A stretch of 64,000 nucleotides of DNA from OCS155 cluster bacterium AG-422-J23 (GTDB lineage: Bacteria > Actinomycetota > Acidimicrobiia > Actinomarinales > Actinomarinaceae): positions 164,615 through 228,614 of the forward strand of contig QCMT01000001.1 in the NCBI GenBank assembly GCA_003213625.1, read 5' to 3'. Of the stretch, positions 37,473-46,172 are shown piece by piece. Both the position numbers and the translations under genes were made by a program. The notes under the pieces were generated by a model. It saw only the letters and a program-made list of their open reading frames with translations, did not search any database and had not been told where the DNA came from. Each line of letters opens with the position of its first letter. Within the stretch, counting starts at the first letter, position 1.

Positions 37473-37709
37473 ATGGATACAGTAACAGCAGTACTAATAG
37501 CAGTTCACATTGTCGTGTCGATAGCACTTATTGCTTTGGTCTTATTGAATAGTGGAAAAGGCGGCGGGTTGTCTGATATGCTTGGTGGACCTGGTGCGTC
37601 TGGAAATATTGGCCAAACTCTTGCAGAACGAAATTTAAGCAGAATAACAGCATTTGTAGCATTCTTGTTTGCTGTTACAACATTATCTTTATTTTGGTTT
37701 TTAGATTGA
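37473..37709 (+). CDS. secG: Protein translocase subunit SecG
   Basis: SecG is the small partner of SecYE in protein export. The 78-aa protein has two membrane helices (about residues 4-25 and 55-75) joined by the typical glycine-rich loop GKGGGLSDMLGGPG. It follows gpmA by 3 nt and is followed after 5 nt by a tRNA-Leu gene. The tpiA-secG linkage is common in Actinobacteria and Firmicutes. Confidence 0.95.
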   Translation: MDTVTAVLIAVHIVVSIALIALVLLNSGKGGGLSDMLGGPGASGNIGQTLAERNLSRITAFVAFLFAVTTLSLFWFLD

Positions 37710-37714
37710 CACAA

Positions 37715-37798
37715 GCGCGGGTGGCGGAACTGGTAGACGCGCAGGATTAAGGATCCTGTGGGGTAAAACCCGTGGAGGTTCGAGTCCTCTTCCGCGCA
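37715..37798 (+). tRNA. tRNA-Leu with anticodon AAG
   Basis: The 84-nt sequence folds as a class II tRNA: acceptor GCGCGGG with TCCGCGC (last pair G-U) and discriminator A; D-arm with GGTAGACGC; anticodon stem CAGGA/TCCTG; a GGG/CCC variable arm; and T-arm GAGGTTCGAGTCCTC. The seven-base anticodon loop is TTAAGGA, so positions 34-36 read AAG, not the bacterial norm GAG. CCA is not encoded. The tRNA sits 5 nt after secG and 7 nt before the next ORF, so it is probably excised from the operon message. Confidence 0.93.
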
Positions 37799-37805
37799 CA
37801 TATTT

Positions 37806-38462
37806 ATGAATAAGACTCAAGTTATTGGAATAATAAACGACCCTGAAGTCACGTTAGGACATCTTGAAAAAAGAAACATAATTTTATTAAATGCTTGGGA
37901 GGTTAATTGGAGCGATCTCACGCCACAATATAGTTATATCCTCTTAGGTGGTCATATGGGAGCTTACGATACTTCTGATTATCCTTACTTGGAAGAAGAA
38001 AAGAAGTGGATTTCAAAAGCTGTAAATGATAATTTTAAAGTTTTAGGTATTTGTTTGGGAGCGCAACTAATTGCAGACGCACTTGATGGAAAAGCATATC
38101 TTTCAGACAATATTGAATTTGGATTTAAAAAATTAGAGTTCTTGGATAAAAACGTTATTTTTGAAGATTTCAAAAATATTGAAGTTTTTACATGGCATAG
38201 AGATACATTCAAACTTCCTTCAAATGCGAAATTAATTGCTAAAACAACATTCCCTCAAATATATTCAATAAAGAAAACTTTCGGAATTCAATTTCATCCT
38301 GAGATAAATGAAAATTTATTTGAAAAATGGTACGTAGGTGAAAAAACTAAAAAAGAACTTGAAAATTTTGATATTGATAAGGAATTTAAGAGAATTAAAA
38401 CAAACGAGTCCGAAATTTCAATTTCTGTGAATTCTTTATTTGATAAATGGATAGCTAGTTAA
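37806..38462 (+). CDS. Stand-alone class I glutamine amidotransferase
   Basis: A 218-aa protein with the GATase class I fold, as in the glutaminase half of GuaA. Visible elements are YILLGGHMGAYD, the nucleophile elbow GICLGAQLIADAL (catalytic Cys in GICLGA), WHRDTFKLP, and the IQFHPEIN segment (catalytic His-Glu). The acceptor reaction is unknown; relatives in other bacteria are annotated as GMP-synthase-like or peptidase-like. The start ATG 37806 is 7 nt after the tRNA. It overlaps the LON-domain gene on the opposite strand by 8 nt. Confidence 0.85.
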   Translation: MNKTQVIGIINDPEVTLGHLEKRNIILLNAWEVNWSDLTPQYSYILLGGHMGAYDTSDYPYLEEEKKWISKAVNDNFKVLGICLGAQLIADALDGKAYLSDNIEFGFKKLEFLDKNVIFEDFKNIEVFTWHRDTFKLPSNAKLIAKTTFPQIYSIKKTFGIQFHPEINENLFEKWYVGEKTKKELENFDIDKEFKRIKTNESEISISVNSLFDKWIAS

Positions 38463-39036
38463 ATGACTTTTTTAATATAAGCTGTACATAGTTTTTTAAT
38501 TCTTCAAATCGATCGTCTATTGAATTATGTGAAAGAAGTTTATTTCTCATCTCTATTGACATTGGTAATTTTGTACATAAATTCCAAAGACTAATAATTC
38601 TACTCTCAGTATCTATTTCAAAATCAGGTAATTGCATATCTAAACCTTGTTCAATCAACATACTTATTACTTTTTTTATGTCTGATTGTAGTTGTAATAA
38701 TTCTTCTTCAGACGGGGGTAGACCAATATTTATGATTTCATCAACAAAACAAGTTGGATATTCCTTTTGAAGGTCTATATCAGATACTTTATGAATATTT
38801 ATACATTGAACTACTACAAGCTGTTCAGCATTTGAAATGTCTTGATGTTCAACAATTTCAACTTCAGACACTATCTGTCCAATAGATTCTAAATTACCAC
38901 CAACACAAAAAGTTGTTTGATTTTTTATTGAATCAGCTATCAATAGCAAATATCTAGGTTCAAAAACTCTTAATGCTGATACTTCAGTAGGAAAATAATT
39001 AATACCAGCTCCAAAAAATGGGAATTCAACTATCAT
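38455..39036 (-). CDS. LON substrate-binding-domain protein
   Basis: A 193-aa protein matching the N-terminal (PUA-like) domain of Lon proteases without the ATPase and peptidase parts. The family opening pattern is visible as VEFPFFGAGINYFP and ALRVFEPRYLLLIAD, followed by a beta-rich middle and a helical C-terminal half. Stand-alone LON-domain proteins are widespread in Actinobacteria, with unclear function (possibly a specificity or adaptor role). It is divergent from guaC (37-nt gap). Confidence 0.82.
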   Translation of the reverse strand: MIVEFPFFGAGINYFPTEVSALRVFEPRYLLLIADSIKNQTTFCVGGNLESIGQIVSEVEIVEHQDISNAEQLVVVQCINIHKVSDIDLQKEYPTCFVDEIINIGLPPSEEELLQLQSDIKKVISMLIEQGLDMQLPDFEIDTESRIISLWNLCTKLPMSIEMRNKLLSHNSIDDRFEELKNYVQLILKKSFN

Positions 39037-39073
39037 AATTTCTGGTATTTAGGATAAGGGATATTTAAAGATA

Positions 39074-40120
39074 ATGAGAATTGAAGACGAGATTAAATTA
39101 ACTTTTGATGATGTACTAATTAGGCCAAAAAGAAGTACATTAGTTTCAAGATCAGAAGTTATTTTAGAGAGAGATTTTAAATTTAAACATACTGATGTGA
39201 CTTGGACGGGTGTACCAATTTTCTCTGCAAATATGGATACAACAGGTACATTCGAAACAGCAATAACTTTACAGAAACATAAAATGTTAACAGCTATCCA
39301 CAAATTTTATTCATTAGAAGAATGGGAAAACAATATCCAAAAATTAGACCCAGAATTTATTTCTGTAACAGTCGGTCAATCAGATGATGATTTAAATCTA
39401 GGAAAAAAAATATTTGAGTTAAACAATGAAATAAAATATTTATGTATTGATGTTGCAAATGGATACAGAGAAGATTTTATTGATTCAGTAAAAAATTATA
39501 GAGAAACATTTCCTAACAAAATTATTATTGCAGGTAATGTTGCAACTCGAGAGATGACAGAGGCATTAATTCTTGCTGGTGCAGATATTGTAAAAATTGG
39601 AATAGGTCCAGGTTCTGTATGTACCACTAGAAGTGTTGCCGGTGTGGGTTATCCTCAACTATCTTCAATTTCAGAATGTTCTGATGCTGCTCATGGTTTA
39701 GGAGGTCATGTAATGGCTGATGGAGGGTGTAAATATCCAGGCGATATTTCAAAAGCTTTTGGTGCAGGAGCTGACTATGTAATGTTAGGCGGTATGTTTG
39801 CCGGACATAAAGAATCCGGGGGAGAGCTGGTCACAGATGATGATGGGATTCAATATAAAGATTTTTACGGAATGTCTTCAACAAAAGCTCAACAAACTTA
39901 TTATGGTGATCTAGCTGAACACAGAGCTGCTGAGGGTAAGAAAGTAAGGCTTAAATATAAAGGAGACTTAAATAACACTGTTCAAAAGATATTAGGCGGA
40001 ATGCGTTCAGCCTGTTCTTACGTTGGTGCGAAAAAACTTAAAGACCTACCCAAAAGCACTACATTTATAAGGGTTACTCAAACTACGAATGAAATTTACA
40101 CAGGAAGCGAAAACAATTGA
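39074..40120 (+). CDS. guaC: GMP reductase
   Basis: GuaC converts GMP to IMP with NADPH, allowing guanine nucleotides to be recycled to adenine nucleotides. The 348-aa protein fits GuaC in length and lacks the CBS domain pair of IMP dehydrogenase. It has [24 protein letters not shown], the loop [20 protein letters not shown] with the catalytic Cys, and [27 protein letters not shown]. It could be misread as guaB; length and the M/T-rich first block favour GuaC. It is coupled to the glutaredoxin gene through TTGA. Confidence 0.92.
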   Translation: MRIEDEIKLTFDDVLIRPKRSTLVSRSEVILERDFKFKHTDVTWTGVPIFSANMDTTGTFETAITLQKHKMLTAIHKFYSLEEWENNIQKLDPEFISVTVGQSDDDLNLGKKIFELNNEIKYLCIDVANGYREDFIDSVKNYRETFPNKIIIAGNVATREMTEALILAGADIVKIGIGPGSVCTTRSVAGVGYPQLSSISECSDAAHGLGGHVMADGGCKYPGDISKAFGAGADYVMLGGMFAGHKESGGELVTDDDGIQYKDFYGMSSTKAQQTYYGDLAEHRAAEGKKVRLKYKGDLNNTVQKILGGMRSACSYVGAKKLKDLPKSTTFIRVTQTTNEIYTGSENN

Positions 40121-40353
40121 ATATAACAGTTTATTCAAAAGATAATTGTATATGGTGCGATCGAGCAAAAAATCTTCTCGCTTCTGTTGATTTATCCTAT
40201 GATGAAATTGATTTATCTGATGATAATGAAAGACAAGCATTTTATAAAAAAGTAGGGGAAGGTGTAAGTACAGTCCCTCAAATCTATATTAATGATCAAA
40301 GGATTGGTGGTTTTCCACAACTTGTAACATGGTTTGAGGACAATGGCTTCTAA
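40117..40353 (+). CDS. Glutaredoxin-family protein
   Basis: A 78-aa thioredoxin-fold protein with the CxxC redox motif CIWC (residues 12-15), the cis-Pro segment TVPQIYIND, and a GGFPQL glutathione/mycothiol-binding-like element. The start is TTG at 40117, sharing TTGA with the guaC stop. Because Actinobacteria often use mycothiol, it could act as a mycoredoxin; the CIWC centre differs from the usual CPYC/CGYC, so its partner thiol is uncertain. It overlaps the downstream transporter gene by 11 nt. Confidence 0.85.
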   Translation: MNITVYSKDNCIWCDRAKNLLASVDLSYDEIDLSDDNERQAFYKKVGEGVSTVPQIYINDQRIGGFPQLVTWFEDNGF

Positions 40354-41248
40354 CGGATCTTCGAAGACTGTTTTTCTAGCATTTTCAGTTAATTTTTTTA
40401 TAGCTGGTGTAAAGACTGTAATTGCTGTTATAACGTCATCATCTGCAATGTTTTCAGAAGCTGTACACTCATATGTTGATTCAGGCAATCAATTCATATT
40501 ATGGTTTGGGATTAAACAGTCGAAAAAGCCAAACAAATTAATTTATCCTCTCGGACGAGGTAAAGAAGAATATTTTTGGACATTAGTAGTCGCAGTGTTA
40601 ATTTTTACGATTGGCGGTCTAGTTTCTTTAGAGCATGGAATTGAAGCTTTATCTCATCCAAAAGAATTAAAAAACCTATTTATATCCATTGTTGTATTAT
40701 CAATTTCAATTGTTTTAGAACTCTATGTTCTTTATAAAGCAGTAAAAGAACTTAGGAGCAAATCTAAAACAGACACAACTTCTGTCTTTAAATTACTTAA
40801 AGAATCAACAGATGGACCTTTGATAGCAATCGTTGTTGAAGACTTTGCAGCTACGCTTGGATTGGGAATAGCATTAGTTGGCTCGATTCTTGCAAATGTA
40901 ACATCTAACCCTGTATATGATGCTGCAAGCTCCATTTTAATAGGAATACTTTTAATGGTTTCTGGATTGTTTCTAGGATATGAAATGAAGCATTTAATTA
41001 CTGGGGAAACAGTTAATACTAAAACAAAAGATAAGATTTACAATACTATCGAACAAAATGACATGATAAAGAATATAGAGTCATTAAAAATTATTTCTAT
41101 TGGCGCAAATAAATATTTGGTACTTTGTACATTAGATTATTTAGATACAGCACAAGATAGCGATGTTGTTAATGTAAATTCAGAACTCAAAAATAAAATT
41201 TTCGCAGATTTCGAAGAAATTACAGAAATTTACTTTAATCCTGCTTGA
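40343..41248 (+). CDS. Cation diffusion facilitator (ZnT9-like branch)
   Basis: A 301-aa CDF metal transporter with six membrane helices. It has the helix-2 motif EAVHSYVDSGNQ, then the YPLGRGKEEYFW segment after a loop, and VVEDFAATLGLGIAL in helix 5, a pattern of the SLC30A9/ZnT9-like branch, whose bacterial members probably export zinc or other divalent metals. A C-terminal cytoplasmic domain is present. I prefer ATG 40343; a TTG at 40334 would add three residues. It overlaps the glutaredoxin gene by 11 nt. Confidence 0.85.
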   Translation: MASNGSSKTVFLAFSVNFFIAGVKTVIAVITSSSAMFSEAVHSYVDSGNQFILWFGIKQSKKPNKLIYPLGRGKEEYFWTLVVAVLIFTIGGLVSLEHGIEALSHPKELKNLFISIVVLSISIVLELYVLYKAVKELRSKSKTDTTSVFKLLKESTDGPLIAIVVEDFAATLGLGIALVGSILANVTSNPVYDAASSILIGILLMVSGLFLGYEMKHLITGETVNTKTKDKIYNTIEQNDMIKNIESLKIISIGANKYLVLCTLDYLDTAQDSDVVNVNSELKNKIFADFEEITEIYFNPA

Positions 41249-41262
41249 TTTAAAATTACTAT

Positions 41263-41634
41263 ATGGAATTAAATAAAAATCATTTGAGCCAGGAACAATT
41301 TGAAGTTACCCAAAACTGCGGTACTGAACCACCTTTCTCGGGCGAACTTCTTTATGAAAAAAGAGAAGGTATTTATAGTTGTGTAGTTTGTGACTTTTCA
41401 CTTTTTGAATCAGATACAAAATTTGAATCAGGAACTGGATGGCCTAGTTTTTATGACGCACTTGATGATACGATTACAACTAAAGAAGATCTTTCTTATG
41501 GCATGAAAAGAGTTGAAATAAGTTGTCGTAATTGTAATGCTCACCTTGGTCATGTTTTTCCAGATGGACCTCGGCCTACCGGACTCAGATATTGTGTAAA
41601 CTCCTTAAGCTTAAGCTTTAATGAAAATGAATAA
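41263..41634 (+). CDS. msrB: Peptide methionine-(R)-S-oxide reductase MsrB
   Basis: MsrB repairs oxidised methionine (R isomer). The 123-aa protein has two zinc-binding CxxC pairs (CVVC and CRNC), [20 protein letters not shown], and the catalytic Cys in RYCVNSLSL near the C-terminus. It is preceded by a normal gap after the CDF gene and overlaps the DCC gene by 14 nt, suggesting a small redox cluster (glutaredoxin, MsrB, DCC protein). Confidence 0.96.
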   Translation: MELNKNHLSQEQFEVTQNCGTEPPFSGELLYEKREGIYSCVVCDFSLFESDTKFESGTGWPSFYDALDDTITTKEDLSYGMKRVEISCRNCNAHLGHVFPDGPRPTGLRYCVNSLSLSFNENE

Positions 41635-41938
41635 AGCTTTTATAGATCAAGAATGTGTAATGTGTCAAACTTATGGAAATTTTCTTCAAAAAAGATCATC
41701 AAACATATCAATAAAAAATCAATTAGAGCTTCCCAAAGAAGATATTGAAAGAGACGAAATAGTTTATGAGAGAGATAATCTTAGATTTTATGGTGCAGAG
41801 GCTTTCATACAGTCTACATATGATCTAGGTGGCTTTTACAAAGTAATTTTTGCTTTAAAGATATTCCCAAAAATTTTTAGAGATATCATTTATAAATTTA
41901 TCTCTAAAAATCGACATAGAATATTTAAATCAAAATGA
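41621..41938 (+). CDS. DCC-family (DUF393) thiol-disulfide oxidoreductase-like protein
   Basis: A 105-aa protein with the DCC signature DQECVMC (D-x2-C-x2-C, residues 9-15), the YGAEAFIQ segment and a basic C-terminus. DCC proteins are predicted thioredoxin-like; few have been studied. The start ATG 41621 is within msrB (14-nt overlap), which suggests translational coupling and a shared role in redox repair. The next small gene starts at 41935, overlapping by 4 nt. Confidence 0.82.
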   Translation: MKMNKAFIDQECVMCQTYGNFLQKRSSNISIKNQLELPKEDIERDEIVYERDNLRFYGAEAFIQSTYDLGGFYKVIFALKIFPKIFRDIIYKFISKNRHRIFKSK

Positions 41939-42150
41939 TATTTCAAAAATTTTTAAAGAATCCTATATTTAAATCTTTTTTTATTTTTTCAATTTTTAGA
42001 GCAATCTATGGTTTTTTTATTGTCATATTTGCATACTATTTCTCAAGAGAGTTTTCTTTAAATATATATGAAACAGGTATGATCTTTATATTCTCAATAT
42101 TTTTATCACGAATAGGATATAAGGCATTTAAGAATAAACTTAATCTCTAA
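41935..42150 (+). CDS. Small two-helix membrane protein, unknown
   Basis: A 71-aa protein with two hydrophobic helices (about residues 14-35 and 44-60), flanked by lysine-rich ends. It overlaps the DCC gene by 4 nt (ATGA) and the convergent yajQ end by 11 nt. No family is recognised. Its coupling to the DCC gene supports it being a real gene. Confidence 0.6.
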   Translation: MIFQKFLKNPIFKSFFIFSIFRAIYGFFIVIFAYYFSREFSLNIYETGMIFIFSIFLSRIGYKAFKNKLNL

Positions 42151-42622
42151 AATTTCCATAATTTAAGTATATGTTGTAATCATTTGACTTTAAAAATGTG
42201 ATTACTTCCTGCAATTCGTCTCTTTTTTTTCCAGAAACTCTAATTGATCCATCTTGAATGCTACTTTGAATTTTTTTAAAGTTGCTTTTTAAATCTTTAA
42301 CTATTTCTTTTGCTATATCTTTGTTAATACCAGATTTTAAAGTATAAATTCTCTTTGATTCAGATGGTGTTTTTTCATCTTGAAAGTCAGATAAAAATTT
42401 TATTGAAATATTCCTTTTAGCAAATTTTTCTTTTAGAACTTGATCTGCTGCATTTAATCTTTCATCTGTACTGCTTTTTATTGTTATGACATTTTCAGAT
42501 AACAACGCAGAAGTATTCGTATCTCTAAAATCATATCTGTTTACTAATTCTCTATTCATTTGATCAACTGCGTTTGTTACTTCTTGTTTATCAAATGTTG
42601 AGGTTATATCAAATGTTGGCAT
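42140..42622 (-). CDS. yajQ: YajQ-family nucleotide/c-di-GMP-binding protein
   Basis: A 160-aa protein of the YajQ (UPF0234) family. It has the family start MPTFDITSTFDKQEV, the NRYDFRDT segment, a central KEKFAKRNISIKFL block, and C-terminal QDGSIRVSGKKRDELQEVI. Some YajQ proteins bind cyclic di-GMP and regulate transcription; the general function is not settled. It is 14 nt downstream of trmL on the same strand. Confidence 0.93.
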   Translation of the reverse strand: MPTFDITSTFDKQEVTNAVDQMNRELVNRYDFRDTNTSALLSENVITIKSSTDERLNAADQVLKEKFAKRNISIKFLSDFQDEKTPSESKRIYTLKSGINKDIAKEIVKDLKSNFKKIQSSIQDGSIRVSGKKRDELQEVITFLKSNDYNIYLNYGNFRD

Positions 42623-42636
42623 AAGGTAATTTTACG

Positions 42637-43083
42637 TTAATTTTTATAATTTTGTCTGAGAAACTCATAGCTTACTATTGAAACAGCATTTGCGAGATTA
42701 ATACTTCTAGAGTTATCATTCATTGGAATTGATAGTGTCTCATATTGTAATGCAAGAATATCATCAGGTAGACCAAGTGACTCTGGTCCAAAAATCATAT
42801 AATCGTATTCATTTAAATTAGCATCCCAAATATTTTGATTACCTTTAACTGATAAAAAACATATTTTTTTATCCTTATTTTCGCTATAAAAGTTATTCCA
42901 ATTCTCAAAAACACTGACCGAGGCTAGATCATGATAATCCAACCCAGCTCGTCTGATTTTGTTTTCTTGAAAACTAAAACCAAAGGGTTTGATTAGATTC
43001 AAGGCTAAACCAGTATTTGCTGAAAGTCTTATACATGCACCTACATTTCCAGCAATTTCAGGTTTATATAAAACAATTTCCAC
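42637..43083 (-). CDS. trmL: tRNA (cytidine/uridine-2'-O-)-methyltransferase TrmL-like (SPOUT)
   Basis: A 148-aa SPOUT methyltransferase. TrmL methylates the ribose of nucleotide 34 in certain tRNA-Leu species in E. coli. Visible elements are the start VLYKPEIAGNVGACIRLSA, KPFGFSFQENKIRRAGLDY, and the knot motifs FGPESLGLPDDIL and IPMNDNSRSINLANAVSIV. It is divergent from the acyltransferase-like gene and just upstream of yajQ. Its target would include the wobble base of tRNA-Leu, which is noteworthy because of the AAG tRNA-Leu in this window; that link is speculation. Confidence 0.92.
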   Translation of the reverse strand: MEIVLYKPEIAGNVGACIRLSANTGLALNLIKPFGFSFQENKIRRAGLDYHDLASVSVFENWNNFYSENKDKKICFLSVKGNQNIWDANLNEYDYMIFGPESLGLPDDILALQYETLSIPMNDNSRSINLANAVSIVSYEFLRQNYKN

Positions 43084-43134
43084 ATAAATATTATATTCCT
43101 ATTCAACATCCATAAGGACGGTAAAATATTTATT

Positions 43135-44694
43135 GTGATCAAAATAATTAAATTATTTTTGCCAGGTATTAACAGTTTTAAAACTATCAAAAAAGAGATA
43201 GACAATACTTCTATCTCTAGAGAGCGATTCATAGATTTTGTTAAGGTGGTAGGCCTTTTGATGATTGTTTTTAACACAACTTATCTTATAAGATTTAATG
43301 ATTCCTTTGGAGAGTATATTATATATAATCTTTCATTTGATGATTCATATAAGACCTCATATACATGGTTCACAGTGGGTATGGCTTTATTTTTCTTTTC
43401 TGTAGGTTTTACAAATAAAATAGCGTGGTATTCGAATGTTGGACGTGATGGCAGTCAATGGAAATTTTTAACTGACAGAGTAAACGCGCTATTAGGACCT
43501 GTCATAGTTTGGATTTTTGTAATTACCATATCGCTCAATATATATACACGAACAACAAATGTACCCTTGTTTTTTACAAGTCAAGATGATGGGGTTGTTC
43601 CTTTGACTGAGTTTATAATGTGGCCATTATGGTTAGTGTCTATATATTTAGTAGTCGTTATTTTTAGTCCATTTACATTATTTCTTCATAAAACAAATCC
43701 GTATTTTACATTAGCTGCTTTTTTTCTCTCAACAATAGCCATTGATACATTTGAGTTTCCACTTGCTTTTAGTTACCTAAGACTTATAAATTATCTATTG
43801 TTCTGGTTGGCTATTCATCAACTAGGATATTTTTTCGCAGATGGAAAAATATTCTCATTTAAAATTTCATTTTTTATATCATTTTCTATTTTATGTTTCG
43901 GATATCTGTTTTATAAAAGTAACTCTTCAGATGAATTTATGTCGTTATCAAGTTACAGATTAATCCTTACTTCTAATGAAGATCCTCCTACACTTTATTA
44001 CCTAATAGCTTCTTTGGGTCTATCATGTGTATTTTTGACTATACGGAAACCTATTGAGGAAATATTAAATAACAAAATAATATGGAATATATTTTCATAT
44101 ATTCATGCAAATATATTTACTATTTTTCTTTGGCACATATTTATTTTGTTCTTTATGTATGTATTTAACATTCAAACATTTTTGTACGTATTTGTACTTT
44201 TATTATTTGCTATTACGTTTGGGGATTATGAACGTTCAGTCTTTAAATTATCATCAAATATCATAAGTAGGGTAAACCCTCTACAACCATGGCCAACTCC
44301 AATTAAAGCAAAATTGTCGTACAGTAATTTTTCTTTGGCATGGATATCATCATTATTGGTTTTAATCGGAATATTTCAAATAACTCTTGGTGGTATTGGA
44401 TTGTCTGGTTTCTTCACATTAAGAGAGCTTTATTTTATATCAAGCAATACATTTGAGGCTTTAATTAAATTAGGAACAGGATTGTTGCTATTAAACCTTA
44501 CAATACGAAGAGTTGATTTAAAGTTTAGAATATTAATTATCTCAGCTGCACTCCAAGCCCTTATTCTTATCTCAAGAAACAGAATGTTTGATGAAATTTC
44601 AGAATTTGAGCTCTATTTTTCTAGTGGACTAATTGTATATTTTTTGTATATTGCGTTTATAAATCGTAACTATAAAACGGATAATTCGGTCTAA
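43135..44694 (+). CDS. Large multi-pass membrane protein with an acyltransferase-3-like N-terminal region
   Basis: A 519-aa membrane protein with about 13-14 hydrophobic helices. The opening (RERFIDFVKVVGLLMIVFN) resembles the first helix of acyltransferase-3 family proteins (RxxxxDxxRxxxxxxVVxxH), but the conserved Arg is Lys and the expected His is replaced, so typical acyl transfer chemistry is doubtful. A C-terminal four-helix block (from about residue 400) is additional. The start is GTG 43135. Five nt separate it from the AI-2E-family transporter. No specific substrate is suggested. Confidence 0.6.
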   Translation: MIKIIKLFLPGINSFKTIKKEIDNTSISRERFIDFVKVVGLLMIVFNTTYLIRFNDSFGEYIIYNLSFDDSYKTSYTWFTVGMALFFFSVGFTNKIAWYSNVGRDGSQWKFLTDRVNALLGPVIVWIFVITISLNIYTRTTNVPLFFTSQDDGVVPLTEFIMWPLWLVSIYLVVVIFSPFTLFLHKTNPYFTLAAFFLSTIAIDTFEFPLAFSYLRLINYLLFWLAIHQLGYFFADGKIFSFKISFFISFSILCFGYLFYKSNSSDEFMSLSSYRLILTSNEDPPTLYYLIASLGLSCVFLTIRKPIEEILNNKIIWNIFSYIHANIFTIFLWHIFILFFMYVFNIQTFLYVFVLLLFAITFGDYERSVFKLSSNIISRVNPLQPWPTPIKAKLSYSNFSLAWISSLLVLIGIFQITLGGIGLSGFFTLRELYFISSNTFEALIKLGTGLLLLNLTIRRVDLKFRILIISAALQALILISRNRMFDEISEFELYFSSGLIVYFLYIAFINRNYKTDNSV

Positions 44695-44699
44695 ATATC

Positions 44700-45737
44700 G
44701 TGGATAATTTCAAAGGTGAAACACGACAAGCGCTTTTAAATAGAGCTTTTTTATATATAGTTTTAATAGGGTTTTCATTTTTTATATTTCTCAGAGTAAG
44801 AGCACTACTTTTCGATTTGTTTGTAGCAGTAGTTTTGTCAGTGCTTGCTGAACCAATCGTTTATAGATTATCAAAAAGGTTTAATAGGAGACTCTCAACG
44901 ATTATTACTGTTGGAACAATTATTTTGGTAATCGGAGGAATAATATTTTCCATTATTCCAATAATGGTTCAAGAATTATATCTTTTATCCTCAAACATGC
45001 CTGAATATTTTGACAATATCGTGAAATATTTTAACAGTGAAGGATTTTCAATATCCAATCAGTCATTGAATCTCGAGGAAGAATTTAATAATTTATTCAG
45101 AGAATATGGTAGCGCTGTGGGAAACACGGTTGTTTTTGCTGGAAGAGGAATATTAAACGCAATGTTTCATTTTTTTGTTATATTCTTTTTTTCATTTTAT
45201 CTAATTGCAGAGGGGGATGGATGGAGAATTCGTCTTAAAGATGCTCTTCCAGGAAATATATCTAAAACTATTGATCAAGTCTGGACAATTGGAGTATCAA
45301 AAGCTGGAGCATGGATAGCGGCTAGAGTTATTCTTGGAATACTTGCAAGCATTGCCTTCACAATTTCTTTTTTAATTATTGGATTACCCTCACCATTTGC
45401 ATTAGGAATTTCTGCAGGATTATTATCACAACTTGTTCCTGCCGTTGGCACATTTTTAGGAGGTATCGTTCCTGTGCTAGCGTCAATATCATTAGGACCA
45501 ACTTTTATACTTTATACATTGGTAGTCCTAGTTGCATATCAATTTATTGAGAATTATTTCATCAGTCCAAGAGTTACAAAAGTTACAATGGATATCCACC
45601 CAGCAGTAGCAGTATTTGCTACTATATTTGGAGCATATACTGCTGGAGTAATTGGTGCTGTATTAGCTTTACCCATAGCAGCGACAATTCAAGGAATAAT
45701 AGAAATAATTTTGTTAAATAGAGATAATAGTGAATAG
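44700..45737 (+). CDS. AI-2E transporter-family membrane protein (PerM/UPF0118)
   Basis: A 345-aa multi-pass membrane protein. The family landmarks are an N-terminal two-helix block, a helical extracytoplasmic region (LSSNMPEYFDNIVKYF), and the C-terminal LVPAVGTFLGGIVPV and YQFIENYFISPRV motifs, then HPAVAVFATIFGAYTAGVIGAVLALPIAAT. Members include AI-2 exporters and Na+/H+ antiporter-like proteins; the function here cannot be given. The start is GTG 44700; the gene overlaps the next by 8 nt. Confidence 0.92.
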   Translation: MDNFKGETRQALLNRAFLYIVLIGFSFFIFLRVRALLFDLFVAVVLSVLAEPIVYRLSKRFNRRLSTIITVGTIILVIGGIIFSIIPIMVQELYLLSSNMPEYFDNIVKYFNSEGFSISNQSLNLEEEFNNLFREYGSAVGNTVVFAGRGILNAMFHFFVIFFFSFYLIAEGDGWRIRLKDALPGNISKTIDQVWTIGVSKAGAWIAARVILGILASIAFTISFLIIGLPSPFALGISAGLLSQLVPAVGTFLGGIVPVLASISLGPTFILYTLVVLVAYQFIENYFISPRVTKVTMDIHPAVAVFATIFGAYTAGVIGAVLALPIAATIQGIIEIILLNRDNSE

Positions 45738-46023
45738 TTTTTTAAATTTATCAACAAACGCAATCAAAACAGCTGATTCATTGATTAAACATGCCAAAGA
45801 AGAAACATATGATGAAGTTGAAGATTCAATTAAGTCGTTGAGAAAAAATTTTAAAGCTGGTAATTATTTTGCTATTGCTACTTTTTTTATTATTTTCGGT
45901 ATTTCAAGTGTTCTTACACAGGTTTTCAATGGAAATTACTTTATTCAAGCTATGGTATATTTCTCAATGTCTTTTCTATGCATATTGGCATTTAGTTTCA
46001 TAATCTGGAGACTCTTAAAATGA
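45730..46023 (+). CDS. Holin-like two-helix membrane protein
   Basis: A 97-aa protein with a charged N-terminal amphipathic helix (residues about 10-42) and two membrane helices (about 46-66 and 73-92). The layout resembles actinobacterial holin-superfamily III or DUF1469-type small membrane proteins, which typically sit beside DUF3618-like proteins, but no strict motif is visible. The start is GTG 45730, and it overlaps the next small gene by 4 nt (ATGA). Confidence 0.6.
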   Translation: MNSFLNLSTNAIKTADSLIKHAKEETYDEVEDSIKSLRKNFKAGNYFAIATFFIIFGISSVLTQVFNGNYFIQAMVYFSMSFLCILAFSFIIWRLLK

Positions 46024-46172
46024 ATGAGTTTAAAGATAATTTCAATGATTTAAAAAACAATATGAACACTGAAAACTCTAAACTTATCAGTTTTCTAATT
46101 TACGGTATAATTCTTGGAAGACTTTTAGAAAAATATAAAAAATTTAGAAAAAAAATGAAATTTAGAAAATGA
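46020..46172 (+). CDS. 50-residue amphipathic/membrane peptide, translationally coupled
   Basis: A 50-aa ORF with a polar N-terminus (MNEFKDNFNDLKNNMN), a short hydrophobic segment (LISFLIYGIILGRLL) and a strongly basic tail ending in KMKFRK. It uses ATGA overlaps with both the preceding and following genes, which makes it very likely to be expressed. It resembles the DUF3618-type partner of holin-like proteins in outline only. No function is assigned. Confidence 0.6.
   Translation: MNEFKDNFNDLKNNMNTENSKLISFLIYGIILGRLLEKYKKFRKKMKFRK

Noticed and set aside
39074-40120. Calling this gene IMP dehydrogenase (guaB)
   Set aside because: It is 348 aa and lacks the CBS pair; length and N-terminal sequence fit GMP reductase.
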